A model generated the notes under the pieces. It saw nothing but the letters and a program-made list of their open reading frames with translations. It was not told the DNA's origin and did not search any database. Made by a program: the position numbers and the translations under genes. A stretch of 64,000 bases of DNA from Sulfurimonas sp. SAG-AH-194-I05 (lineage in GTDB: Bacteria > Campylobacterota > Campylobacteria > Campylobacterales > Sulfurimonadaceae): positions 1-64,000 of the forward strand of contig NZ_JAEMVA010000003.1 in assembly GCF_029215955.1 (NCBI RefSeq), written 5' to 3'. Below are positions 47,774-56,366 of this stretch, piece after piece (the first letter of the stretch is position 1; every line of letters begins with the position of its first letter).

Positions 47774-48583
47774 ATGAAACGAATACAAAACACCCTCCTA
47801 GCAATGAGTATGGCTGCAACTTTAAGTTTAGCCAATACTGATACTTATGCCGTAGTAAATGGCGAGATAATAACGAAAAACCAAGTTGTAATTTCTTTAA
47901 AAAATCAAAATATTGATTTTAGTTCTCTTAATAAAAAACAACAAAAAGAGATTGGAAATAAGATTATTGAACAAAAATTATTAAGTCAATATGCTTTAAA
48001 ATCAGATGCAATAAAAAGTCCAGAGTATCTTGAAAAACTAGATAAGGTCAAAGGAAATATTGCCTTACAAGTATTTTTAAAAAATGGAATTAAAAAAATA
48101 AAAGTTTCAACTAACGAGATAAAAGACTTCTACACTAAAAACAGTTACTTATTTATTGAGCCTGCTCAATATAGAGCAAGACATATTTTAGTTAAAACAA
48201 AGAAAAAAGCAGTTGAACTTATTAATGAATTAAAAAAGTCTAAGCAATTAAAAAATACATTTATTGCATTAGCAAAGAAAAACTCAACAGGCCCTTCTTC
48301 AAAAGATGGTGGTAATTTAGGTTGGTTCTCATCAAACAAAATGGTTGCCGAATTCGGAAAAGCAGTTTCTTCACTTAAGAAAAATGCGATTACACTCAAT
48401 CCTGTCAAAACGCAATACGGATACCATGTAATTTACCTCGAAGATAAAAAAGACAAAGGTACGATCAAATTATCTCAAGTAGAAGTTGAAATAAAACAAA
48501 AAATAATGGCTGATAAGTTAGAGAAAAAAATGCTTACTCTCATCAAAGAACTTAAAAAATCTGCTAAAGTTGAATACAAATAA
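47774..48583 (+). CDS. PpiC-type peptidyl-prolyl isomerase in the cytochrome cluster
   Basis: 269 residues with a signal peptide (1-20), a SurA-like helical part and a parvulin domain (ARHILVKTKKKAVELINELK, then GPSSKDGGNLGWFSSNKMVA and YGYHVIYLEDKKDKG). It is a paralogue of the PpiC protein at 32931-33758. Placement between the cytochrome and CcsBA genes suggests it folds the heptaheme protein, as has been proposed for MccB in the Wolinella mcc cluster. AAAAGGA precedes the ATG. Confidence 0.9.
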   Translation: MKRIQNTLLAMSMAATLSLANTDTYAVVNGEIITKNQVVISLKNQNIDFSSLNKKQQKEIGNKIIEQKLLSQYALKSDAIKSPEYLEKLDKVKGNIALQVFLKNGIKKIKVSTNEIKDFYTKNSYLFIEPAQYRARHILVKTKKKAVELINELKKSKQLKNTFIALAKKNSTGPSSKDGGNLGWFSSNKMVAEFGKAVSSLKKNAITLNPVKTQYGYHVIYLEDKKDKGTIKLSQVEVEIKQKIMADKLEKKMLTLIKELKKSAKVEYK

Positions 48584-48604
48584 TTTCAATTACAAAGGAC
48601 ATAA

Positions 48605-49228
48605 ATGAAATATATACTTACAATATTACTGTTAAGCCTTAGCGTATTTGCTTCAACCTCACATGAGGCAAAAATCCTAGAAATACTAGAGAGTGGTGGC
48701 TACACATACATGAAAGTTCAAGACAAAAAGGTAAAGTACTGGATTGCCATGACACAACGCAAGGTAAAAGTAGGAGAAACTATTTCATTTATTGAACAAG
48801 GTTGGATGAGTAAATTTCAATCTAAAACACTTAACCGTACATTTGAGAAGATACTTTTTGCATCTGACAAAGTACAAGGAAGACAAAGTTTAAAAGACAT
48901 AAAGCCCAATATTGCATTCTCCAAGTATAAAGAAAATAATACTGTAATAATTGCTGAACTTTTTGCTAATCGAGATAAATATGTTGGCAAAGAAATTATT
49001 ATCAAAGGAAAGGTTACTAAAACTTCTATCGGGATTATAAAAAGAAATTGGGTTCACATTAATGATGGAAGCCGTTTTCAAAATATGGATGATATCGTAT
49101 TTACAACTTCGGGGAATGTTCCAAGTGTTGGAGACATAGTATATGCAAAAGGTACTGTAGCAAAAGATGTTGATTTTGGATATGGCTACTTTTATCCTAT
49201 AATTATTCAAAAATCTTCTTTTAAATAA
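48605..49228 (+). CDS. Secreted OB-fold-like protein with two tandem domains
   Basis: 207 residues with a signal peptide (1-16). The first half (SGGYTYMKVQDKKVKYWIAM, then VKVGETISF) and the second (VGKEIIIKGKVTKTSIGIIK, then WVHINDGS and VGDIVYAKGTVAKD) each look like a five-stranded OB-type barrel. Similar two-domain secreted proteins occur beside multihaem cytochromes in other anaerobes as far as I recall; the function is not known. AAAGGAC precedes the ATG, 22 bases after the PpiC gene. Confidence 0.72.
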   Translation: MKYILTILLLSLSVFASTSHEAKILEILESGGYTYMKVQDKKVKYWIAMTQRKVKVGETISFIEQGWMSKFQSKTLNRTFEKILFASDKVQGRQSLKDIKPNIAFSKYKENNTVIIAELFANRDKYVGKEIIIKGKVTKTSIGIIKRNWVHINDGSRFQNMDDIVFTTSGNVPSVGDIVYAKGTVAKDVDFGYGYFYPIIIQKSSFK

Positions 49229-49229
49229 A

Positions 49230-49829
49230 ATGAATTTAATTTTAATAATAGGCACTTTGATTGCCACAAATGCATTTGCTACAGAACTTCCTTGTAGAAA
49301 TCCAGATAAATATATTGCGCAAGACAAGGCACGTACATCTACTTATGTAAATTGCAAGCGAAATGGAATGACATTTTGGTATAGCGAATCTGGACATATC
49401 AAATCTCAAGTAAACTTTATTGATGGTAAAGAAAATGGACTCTATACTTCATTCTACAATAATCAACAAAAAAAAATTGTTGTTCATTATATAGATGGAC
49501 AAAAAGATGGTGTTCAAAATATATACTATAACACAGGACAGCTCGGGAGCAGAGTTACATATAAAATGGGTAAAAGAGAAGGCTTAATGGTCGACTGGGA
49601 TATAGAAGGATTTAAAAGTGCTGAAGTATTCTATAAAAACAACTATAAAGTGGGTTTAAAAAAATATTTTGATCATTCACACAATGTAATTATGACGGAA
49701 ACCTATAAAATGGATCGAAATCCTTTAATGATTAAACTCTTAAAAGATAAAAGAAAAGAAATTTTAGTGGACTTATCTAAGTATGGTTTAGTACCAGAAA
49801 ATGCTACTTATAAGGAAAAGATGAAATAA
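49230..49829 (+). CDS. Secreted MORN/YwqK-like repeat protein (second paralogue)
   Basis: 199 residues with a signal peptide (1-17) and two early cysteines (PCRNP and NCKRNG) that could form a disulfide. About five MORN_2 repeats follow (for example YYNTGQLGSRVTYKMGKREG). The C-terminal end (MTETYKMDRNPLMIKLLKDK) is clearly related to that of the 47073 protein (RETLFKQDRPVEIMKQVQR), so the two arose by duplication. The ATG is one base after the preceding stop codon. Confidence 0.72.
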   Translation: MNLILIIGTLIATNAFATELPCRNPDKYIAQDKARTSTYVNCKRNGMTFWYSESGHIKSQVNFIDGKENGLYTSFYNNQQKKIVVHYIDGQKDGVQNIYYNTGQLGSRVTYKMGKREGLMVDWDIEGFKSAEVFYKNNYKVGLKKYFDHSHNVIMTETYKMDRNPLMIKLLKDKRKEILVDLSKYGLVPENATYKEKMK

Positions 49830-49880
49830 GATAATTTAAACTAATAATAAAAATAATTTGTATTTATAATAAATATATGC

Positions 49881-49913
49881 TATAATTCCTTTATATAATT
49901 ATTATAAGGAATT
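49881..49913 (+). promoter_or_regulatory. Promoter and inverted repeat of the 49919 gene
   Basis: TATAAT (49881-49886) overlaps the left arm of an inverted repeat, AATTCCTT (49884-49891) with AAGGAATT (49906-49913). The right arm is the Shine-Dalgarno region. Because the left arm overlaps the -10 box it would act as DNA operator rather than as mRNA hairpin. Confidence 0.4.
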
Positions 49914-49918
49914 CAATT

Positions 49919-50152
49919 ATGAAAAATAAATTATTAATTTTAATACTATTACTATCCTCAGCAGCATTTGCTTTTACTTTACCAACAGCGTATCAAGATC
50001 AAAAAATTGGTATAGACAAGGATGCAAAACTTTGTAAACTCTTTCAAAAAAAAGCACATTTATATGAAAAAACAATGCGTGAAGATATATATGCTAAAAA
50101 AACACTCGAGTCATATCAGTTAAGAGCTGAATTATACTGCATAAAAAATTAG
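49919..50152 (+). CDS. Small secreted protein (77 aa)
   Basis: A signal peptide (1-19) precedes a mature chain of about 58 residues, largely helical, with two Cys (one in KLCKLF, one near the C-terminus in YCIKN) that could pair. No family is recognised. It has its own TATAAT and a good AAGGAATT site, and lies between the second MORN gene and ccsBA. Confidence 0.6.
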   Translation: MKNKLLILILLLSSAAFAFTLPTAYQDQKIGIDKDAKLCKLFQKKAHLYEKTMREDIYAKKTLESYQLRAELYCIKN

Positions 50153-50223
50153 CTATGCTTGTATATTGATACTATCTCTTTTATTATCAATATAGATTCA
50201 ACATTTGTTAACTACCTTCTATG

Positions 50224-50256
50224 TATAATGCCTTCAAATAATTTAATGTATGAAGG
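50224..50256 (+). promoter_or_regulatory. ccsBA promoter and inverted repeat
   Basis: TATAAT (50224-50229) is followed by CCTTCA (50231-50236) and, 14 bases later, TGAAGG (50251-50256), whose GAAGG is the Shine-Dalgarno for the ATG at 50265. The geometry resembles the element before the 49919 gene. Confidence 0.45.
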
Positions 50257-50264
50257 TATTTACC

Positions 50265-53200
50265 ATGAAACAACTTTTATCCCTCTTTGACTCCATGAAA
50301 ACCATGGCTATTTTAATGCTACTCTTTGCTTTTGCCATTGGATATGCTACATTTATCGAAAACGATTACGGTACAATCACATCAAAAGCTGAGATATTTA
50401 ACACAAAATGGTTTGAAGTTTTACTAGGACTCTTAACCTTAAACCTCATGCTAAATATTTATAAGCATAAAATGTTTTCCCTCAATAAAGCCCCTATATT
50501 CATCTTTCATATAGCTTTTATAGTTATTATTATTGGTGCTGCAATCACCCGCTACTATGGATACGAAGGGAGTATGCATATTCGTGAGGGCGACACAGTA
50601 AAAACAATGACAAGTTCTTATACATACTTTACAGTAGATGCAAAATCTGGTACAAAAAATACAATAGATTCTCAGATTCTTTACCTTTCTAAAAAAAGTA
50701 CAAATAACTTATCTGTATCACTCGAAGTTGATTCTAAACAAGTTGATGTTGAACTTATAGACTATATTCCAGACGCTATGGAAAAAATGGTTGTAGATAA
50801 TGCGCACGGAATTTCAGTTGCTGACATGATGGTTACGGGAGGAGGAAAAGGTCGACCGGTTGCACTCAAAGAAGGCACCTACTATGACACAGGAAGTGTA
50901 ATTTTAGACTTTAACACAGGAAAGGATTTTGATACTCCTGTAATTCATATCTATAAAAAAGATGGTGCACTCTTTTTAGATCATAAAATGGTACTTAAAT
51001 ATTTAAAAATGGATGACAGAAGTGATGGAGATCTTCTCGCTAACGTAAGTGAACCCTTCGCTAAAAGAACCTTATTTACAGTGGGTGAAAGTAGTTTTGT
51101 TCTTAAAAATTATTTACCACATGCTTCTATGAAGATTGTTACAAATCCTAAAGCAAAACCTATGAATCCTGGTATTGATGCCCTCAAATTTAAAATTACA
51201 GTCGATGGTGTTTCAAAAGAAACGATGCTTTATGGACAACCTGGGACATTAGCAAAAGAACAACATAATGCTATTAACGGCGTTGATGTTCATATTTCAT
51301 ATGGTGCAAAAGAGTTAGAGCTTCCTTTTGGAATTCATCTTAAAGACTTTGAGCTAGAACGCTACCCAGGATCAATGAGTCCAGCTTCATATGCAAGTGA
51401 AGTAACACTCATAGATGAAGAAGAAGGTTTAACCATGCCATATAGAATTTTTATGAATAATGTTCTAGAACATCGTGGATATAGATTTTTTCAAGCTTCA
51501 TATGATCAGGATGAGTTAGGAACTGTTCTTTCTGTAAATAATGACCCAGGAACACTTCCTTCATATATTGGATATGCACTTTTAGCGCTAGGTATGTTTT
51601 GGTCTCTTTTTTCAAGAAAAAATCGTTTTTCAAAGTTAGCAGCAAAAGCTAAAAAAGCAAATGAGAAAAAAATGTTATCGTTTTTGCTAGCCTTTGGACT
51701 ATTGAGTACATTCACTCCCTCTCATGCAGAGGACTTACATCCAGAAATTAAAACCATTATTTCCTTTGATAAAGACCATGCCAAAAAATTTGGTGAACTC
51801 ATAGTCCAAGATTCTAAAGGACGGATGAAACCTATGGATACACTTACGACTGAAGTACTAGCAAAACTATATGGTTCTGCAAAACTTAAAGTCGGAAAAT
51901 ATTCCTTAACATCAAATCAAGTTGTTTTAGGAATGATGATAAGTCCTGAATCTTACAAATATATTAAAATAATTAAAACAAAAAATAAAGATATAAACAA
52001 ACTTATAGGAGCACCAGAAGATGCAAAATATGTATCATTTTCACAATTTTTTCAAGATCCAACTGGGATAAGAGGCTATAAACTAGGTCAAGTTATTGAA
52101 AATGCTGCGAGAAAAGAAGCTAAGCATAGAGATAAGTTTGACAAAGCACTTTTAAAAATTGACGAAAAAGTGAATGTGTCTTATATGATTTTTACAGGCT
52201 CACTTATAAAAATATGGCCAAAACCAAATGACAATACAAATAAATGGCATCCAACTATTGAAGCATTACAAACCTTTGAAGCTGAAGTTGGAGAACGTGT
52301 CCGTACCACTGCTGTTGAGTATTTCACATCTATAGATGATTCGCTTATAAGTGGAAACTGGGATGCTCCAACAAAGGCTCTTTCAAAAATTGCTACATTT
52401 CAGCATGAATTTGGCTCTGCTGTATATCCAACAGAATCAAGAATTAAAGCAGAAGTTTTTTATAATGAAGTACGTATTTTTGAAAGAATTTATCCAATGT
52501 ACCTTTTAATGGGTTTTATTCTTTTAATACTTAGTTTTGTAAAAATACTCAAACCAAGTTTTAAAATGGACTTAGTTACAAAAGCCTCACTTTGGTTTTT
52601 AATTTTTCTTTTTATTGCACACACAGTTGGCCTTATAAACAGATGGTATATTTCAGGACATGCCCCTTGGTCAAACGGATATGAATCTATGATCTATATT
52701 GGTTGGGCAACTGTTCTTGCTGGATTTATTTTTTCTAAACGTTCGTCAATGACCTTAGCATCAACTGCAATCTTAGCCGGTCTCATTCTTTTTGTTGCAC
52801 ACTTAAGCTGGATGAATCCACAAGTTACAAACCTAGTTCCTGTTCTTAACTCCTACTGGTTGAGTATTCATGTATCTATGATTACTGCAAGTTATGGCTT
52901 CCTTGGTCTTGGTGCCTTACTTGGATTTGTTTCTATTATACTTTTCATTTTGAAAACAACAAAGAATGAAAAACACCTTAGTCTTTCTATTAAAGAGTTG
53001 AATGCCATTAATGAGATGAGTATTATGGCAGGTCTTGTTCTTTTAAGTGTTGGTAATTTCCTTGGTGGAGTGTGGGCAAATGAATCATGGGGTAGATACT
53101 GGGGTTGGGATCCAAAAGAAACATGGGCATTAGTAACAATTCTTATATATGCTGTGATTTTACATCTTAGATTTATTCCATCACTTTACACGCAGTTTAA

Positions 53201-53390
53201 CTTTGCTGTGGTTTCAACACTGGGCTATACTTCAGTTATAATGACGTATTTTGGAGTAAACTATTACCTTGCAGGTCTTCACTCGTATGCAAAAGGTGAT
53301 CCAGTTCCTATTCCTGATTTTGTGCCAATAACGTATGCTATACTCTTTTTAGTTATTGCTTTAGCATTTAGAAATAGAAAACTTTCCTAA
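50265..53390 (+). CDS. ccsBA: Fused System II cytochrome c synthase CcsBA
   Basis: 1041 residues from the ATG at 50265 (GAAGG eight bases upstream); an ATG five codons earlier has no such signal. The N-terminal half is ResB/CcsB-like: three membrane helices, a periplasmic domain (about 90-420), then another helix. The C-terminal half is CcsA-like with the WWD haem-handling motif WGRYWGWDPKETWALV and several conserved His residues. It carries haem across the membrane and attaches it to CxxCH motifs. Its position suggests service to the heptaheme protein, though it may be the general synthase. Length is typical for Campylobacterota. Confidence 0.95.
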   Translation: MKQLLSLFDSMKTMAILMLLFAFAIGYATFIENDYGTITSKAEIFNTKWFEVLLGLLTLNLMLNIYKHKMFSLNKAPIFIFHIAFIVIIIGAAITRYYGYEGSMHIREGDTVKTMTSSYTYFTVDAKSGTKNTIDSQILYLSKKSTNNLSVSLEVDSKQVDVELIDYIPDAMEKMVVDNAHGISVADMMVTGGGKGRPVALKEGTYYDTGSVILDFNTGKDFDTPVIHIYKKDGALFLDHKMVLKYLKMDDRSDGDLLANVSEPFAKRTLFTVGESSFVLKNYLPHASMKIVTNPKAKPMNPGIDALKFKITVDGVSKETMLYGQPGTLAKEQHNAINGVDVHISYGAKELELPFGIHLKDFELERYPGSMSPASYASEVTLIDEEEGLTMPYRIFMNNVLEHRGYRFFQASYDQDELGTVLSVNNDPGTLPSYIGYALLALGMFWSLFSRKNRFSKLAAKAKKANEKKMLSFLLAFGLLSTFTPSHAEDLHPEIKTIISFDKDHAKKFGELIVQDSKGRMKPMDTLTTEVLAKLYGSAKLKVGKYSLTSNQVVLGMMISPESYKYIKIIKTKNKDINKLIGAPEDAKYVSFSQFFQDPTGIRGYKLGQVIENAARKEAKHRDKFDKALLKIDEKVNVSYMIFTGSLIKIWPKPNDNTNKWHPTIEALQTFEAEVGERVRTTAVEYFTSIDDSLISGNWDAPTKALSKIATFQHEFGSAVYPTESRIKAEVFYNEVRIFERIYPMYLLMGFILLILSFVKILKPSFKMDLVTKASLWFLIFLFIAHTVGLINRWYISGHAPWSNGYESMIYIGWATVLAGFIFSKRSSMTLASTAILAGLILFVAHLSWMNPQVTNLVPVLNSYWLSIHVSMITASYGFLGLGALLGFVSIILFILKTTKNEKHLSLSIKELNAINEMSIMAGLVLLSVGNFLGGVWANESWGRYWGWDPKETWALVTILIYAVILHLRFIPSLYTQFNFAVVSTLGYTSVIMTYFGVNYYLAGLHSYAKGDPVPIPDFVPITYAILFLVIALAFRNRKLS

Positions 53391-53403
53391 ATATCTTTAT
53401 TTT

Positions 53404-53429
53404 AAGTTCCTTTTTTAGGAACTTTATTT
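53404..53429 (+). terminator. Terminator after ccsBA
   Basis: AAGTTCC (53404-53410) and GGAACTT (53418-53424) pair around TTTTTTA, followed by TATTTA, fourteen bases after the stop codon. Confidence 0.65.
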
Positions 53430-53508
53430 ACTCCCTTACCTCTTAGTCTAATCATCTTTTAATAGCTTATTCTGTATAATCGCGTATATAAAAAATACAG
53501 GTAAATAA

Positions 53509-53979
53509 ATGAGTAAAAAAGATGTGTATCGTCCTAATGTCGCAATGATTATTATGTCGCATAATTATCCCCAAAAAAAAGAAATTTTTATCGCACAAAG
53601 AAATGATCTTCAAGGCATGTGGCAATTTCCTCAAGGTGGTATTGATAATGGTGAAGAGGTCAAGGATGCACTTTTTCGTGAACTTGAAGAAGAAGTAGGA
53701 ACTCGTGATGCAAAAATAGTTGGAGAATTCCCTGAGTGGATTTCTTATGATTTCCCTGAGAGAATTGCGCAAAGAATGACACCTTATAAAGGTCAGACGC
53801 AAAGATACTTTTTATTAAAGCTTGGTACAAATGCGAAAATTAATTTAGCTACAGAGCATCCAGAATTTGATGACTATAAATTTGTAAGTGTTGATGAAGT
53901 TCTCAATTCTACTGCACATTTTAAGAAACCTGTCTATGAAACTGTTGTAAAATATTTTATTAAAGAGGGATTACTGTAG
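53509..53979 (+). CDS. rppH: RNA pyrophosphohydrolase RppH (Nudix)
   Basis: 156 residues. The Nudix box is GGIDNGEEVKDALFRELEEE followed by VGT, with the glutamates that bind magnesium; GMWQFPQGG before it is typical of RppH. It removes pyrophosphate from 5' ends of mRNA and so starts decay. It is the first gene of the conserved rppH-lysC-hobA-holB-folP group, with lysC starting at the next base after its stop. Confidence 0.93.
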   Translation: MSKKDVYRPNVAMIIMSHNYPQKKEIFIAQRNDLQGMWQFPQGGIDNGEEVKDALFRELEEEVGTRDAKIVGEFPEWISYDFPERIAQRMTPYKGQTQRYFLLKLGTNAKINLATEHPEFDDYKFVSVDEVLNSTAHFKKPVYETVVKYFIKEGLL

Positions 53980-55191
53980 ATGTTAATTGTTCAAAAATTT
54001 GGTGGAACGAGTGTTGGTGACTTACAAAGAATTCAAAATGTTGCACATCGTGTAAGTGAAAATAAAAAAGCTGGTAATGATATAGTAGTTGTAGTTTCTG
54101 CTATGAGTGGTGAGACAAATAAGCTTGTAGGGTACGCTGAGCATTTCTCTAAAAATCCTTCTGCTCCTGAGATGGATATGCTTTTAAGTTCAGGGGAACG
54201 TGTAACAGCATCACTTTTAGCTATTGCTCTTCAAGAGTTAGGGCATGATGCAGTTGCTATGACTGGTCGCAAAGCTGGAATTATTACAGACACGGCACAC
54301 ACAAAAGCAAGAATCGAAGAGATTAACCCTTCTGTAATGCAGGCTATAATAAAAGAGGGAAAAATCATTGTTCTTGCTGGTTTTCAAGGTGTCAATGCAA
54401 ATGGTGACGTAACAACACTTGGACGTGGTGGAAGCGACCTCTCTGCTGTAGCAGTTGCAGGAGCATTAAAAGCTGACCTTTGTGAAATATATACAGACGT
54501 AAGTGGTATTTACACAACGGACCCTCGCATAGAATCAAAAGCAAAAAAATTAGATAAAATTTCTTATGATGAAATGTTAGAACTTGCATCTATGGGAGCT
54601 AAAGTACTGCAAAATCGTTCTGTAGAAATGGCTAAAAAACTCAATGTCAATTTAGTAACGCGAACAAGTTTCTCAAATGAAGAGGGAACATTAATAACAA
54701 AGGAAGAAAATATCATGGAAGCACCATTAGTAAGTGGAATAGCACTCGACAGAAATCAAGCACGTATCTCATTAATGGGTGTTAAAGATAAGCCAGGTAT
54801 TGCTTCTGAAATTTTTACAAAATTAGCAGAGTCTGAAGTAAATATAGATGTAATTATTCAAAATAAGTCACATGATGGAACTACAAATATTGACTTTACT
54901 GTTCCCGTTAGTGATTTACATCATGCAAAAACTATAGTAGATACTTTTGTTAAAAGTGGAGATATTACAGATGATTCTTATAATGAAGATATTTGTAAGG
55001 TATCTGTTGTTGGTGTTGGCATGAAATCACATGCTGGGGTTGCAGCCCTTGCTTTTTCAACTATGGCAGATAACAACATCAACATTAACATGATTTCAAC
55101 CTCAGAAATCAAAGTTTCAATGGTTATTGATGAAAAATATGCTGAACTTGCAGTACGTGGCTTGCACGATGCCTATGAATTAGATAAGTAA
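53980..55191 (+). CDS. lysC: Aspartokinase LysC
   Basis: 403 residues. The kinase domain begins VQKFGGTSVGDLQRIQNVAH and contains SGERVTASLLAIAL and GRGGSDLSAVA; two ACT regulatory domains fill the C-terminal part (from about 260). It phosphorylates aspartate, the first step to lysine, threonine, methionine and diaminopimelate. An internal in-frame ATG at 54715 has a strong AAAGGAAG site eight bases before it, so a separate regulatory beta chain may also be made, as in Bacillus and Corynebacterium. Confidence 0.96.
   Translation: MLIVQKFGGTSVGDLQRIQNVAHRVSENKKAGNDIVVVVSAMSGETNKLVGYAEHFSKNPSAPEMDMLLSSGERVTASLLAIALQELGHDAVAMTGRKAGIITDTAHTKARIEEINPSVMQAIIKEGKIIVLAGFQGVNANGDVTTLGRGGSDLSAVAVAGALKADLCEIYTDVSGIYTTDPRIESKAKKLDKISYDEMLELASMGAKVLQNRSVEMAKKLNVNLVTRTSFSNEEGTLITKEENIMEAPLVSGIALDRNQARISLMGVKDKPGIASEIFTKLAESEVNIDVIIQNKSHDGTTNIDFTVPVSDLHHAKTIVDTFVKSGDITDDSYNEDICKVSVVGVGMKSHAGVAALAFSTMADNNININMISTSEIKVSMVIDEKYAELAVRGLHDAYELDK
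54715..55191 (+). other. Possible internal translation start for the lysC beta subunit
   Basis: ATG codon 246 of lysC (MEAPLVSGIALDRNQ) is preceded by AAAGGAAG (54699-54706) at eight-base spacing, far better than chance inside coding DNA. The product would be a 158-residue ACT-domain chain, matching the alpha2beta2 layout of some aspartokinases. Confidence 0.45.
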
Positions 55192-55198
55192 TTCCCAC

Positions 55199-55759
55199 AT
55201 GTCAGACTATATACCAGACTTTGCACAGTGGAGTCTTGATGCAATTCGTGATGAAGATGGAGCATTAAGTTGGCTAGAAGAGCAAAGGTTTAACTGGGCA
55301 ACAACTTCTTCTTCTGCTTTGAGTGAAATACTTGAAGGAAAAACAATTATTCTCATAACGGACGAGAAAAGAAAATGGTTTGAGAACTATATTTTAACTT
55401 CTATAAATAGCGATAAAATTGACAGACCACTCTTACCTATAGTCAGCATAGACAGTATTTATAAGCATTATAATCATATAACGGGTGGAGAGATGATAGA
55501 TGTCTTAGACGATATGATTTCACTCTCCTATAAAGATAATTATATTTTTTGGTATATTGGTGGGGGTGATGATAAACGTGCAGATATTGCTAAGAGAAAA
55601 GAAACTTCTTACTTTTGGGTTTTTGATGAAGAATTTCATAATGCTTTTACATTAAAGTCCTATGACTCACATTTAGATATTAAACTTTTACAACTCTATA
55701 GACTTTTTAATGCCTCATTAAATGCTGCGATGTTTGGAGAAGTTGATGTTACTTCATGA
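55199..55759 (+). CDS. hobA: DnaA-binding initiation regulator HobA
   Basis: 186 residues matching HobA (SDYIPDFAQWSLDAIRDEDG at the N-terminus, then FNWATTSSSALSEIL). HobA binds DnaA domains I-II and promotes its assembly at the origin; it is the Campylobacterota counterpart of DiaA, with a phosphosugar-isomerase-like fold. The gene sits between lysC and holB as in Helicobacter. Its ATG is inside a CCACATG word and has no clear Shine-Dalgarno sequence, seven bases after lysC, so coupling is likely. Confidence 0.93.
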   Translation: MSDYIPDFAQWSLDAIRDEDGALSWLEEQRFNWATTSSSALSEILEGKTIILITDEKRKWFENYILTSINSDKIDRPLLPIVSIDSIYKHYNHITGGEMIDVLDDMISLSYKDNYIFWYIGGGDDKRADIAKRKETSYFWVFDEEFHNAFTLKSYDSHLDIKLLQLYRLFNASLNAAMFGEVDVTS

Positions 55760-56366
55760 GAATAAAAAAAGTCATATAGTACTTAGCTCTGAGATAGAAG
55801 CGTATTTTGAAAAACTTCAAGAAGAACTATCGCCCCACAGAGTTATAGGCTTTTTAGAAGAAACCGAATTTAAACTTGATAATGCAAAGGCTGTTATTAA
55901 AGAAGCGTATATTAGTGAATCTCAAACAAAATATTTAGTTTTAGGTGCAAATAGTTTTAATAGTGTTTCCCAAAATTCCTTGCTAAAAATTTTAGAAGAA
56001 CCTCCCAAAAATATAGAAATTATTATTATTACCCCATCAAAATCAAATCTTTTAGCTACTGTTCGTTCACGTCTTCCTATTGTAAAAGGAGATGTAAATC
56101 ATGAAGCACCCAAAATTGATTTAAATCTTTTACGCATTGATTATGCACATGTATTTACATTTTTAAAAGCAAATGTAAGGGTTTCAAAAGTAGATGCGAA
56201 GCAACTTGTAGAAGCAATATATTATAGAGCTACCGTTGTGGATAAACTTCTTCTTTCAAAAAAGCAATTAAATAACTTTGATATGGCGTACAGACTTTTA
56301 GAATTAAATTCAAAACCACAGAATGTCTTTTCCATGTTACTTATGAGTTTTGTAGGGGAAAGGTAA
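55746..56366 (+). CDS. holB: DNA polymerase III delta-prime subunit HolB
   Basis: 206 residues from the ATG at 55746 (GGAG upstream), 14 bases inside hobA. An upstream ATG in the same frame has no signal. KYLVLGANSFNSVSQNSLLK followed by ILEEPP and TVRSRL are the delta-prime core; there is no Walker A motif and no zinc-binding Cys group. It is much shorter than the E. coli protein (334 residues), as is usual here. It is part of the clamp loader together with HolA. Confidence 0.88.
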   Translation: MLLHENKKSHIVLSSEIEAYFEKLQEELSPHRVIGFLEETEFKLDNAKAVIKEAYISESQTKYLVLGANSFNSVSQNSLLKILEEPPKNIEIIIITPSKSNLLATVRSRLPIVKGDVNHEAPKIDLNLLRIDYAHVFTFLKANVRVSKVDAKQLVEAIYYRATVVDKLLLSKKQLNNFDMAYRLLELNSKPQNVFSMLLMSFVGER

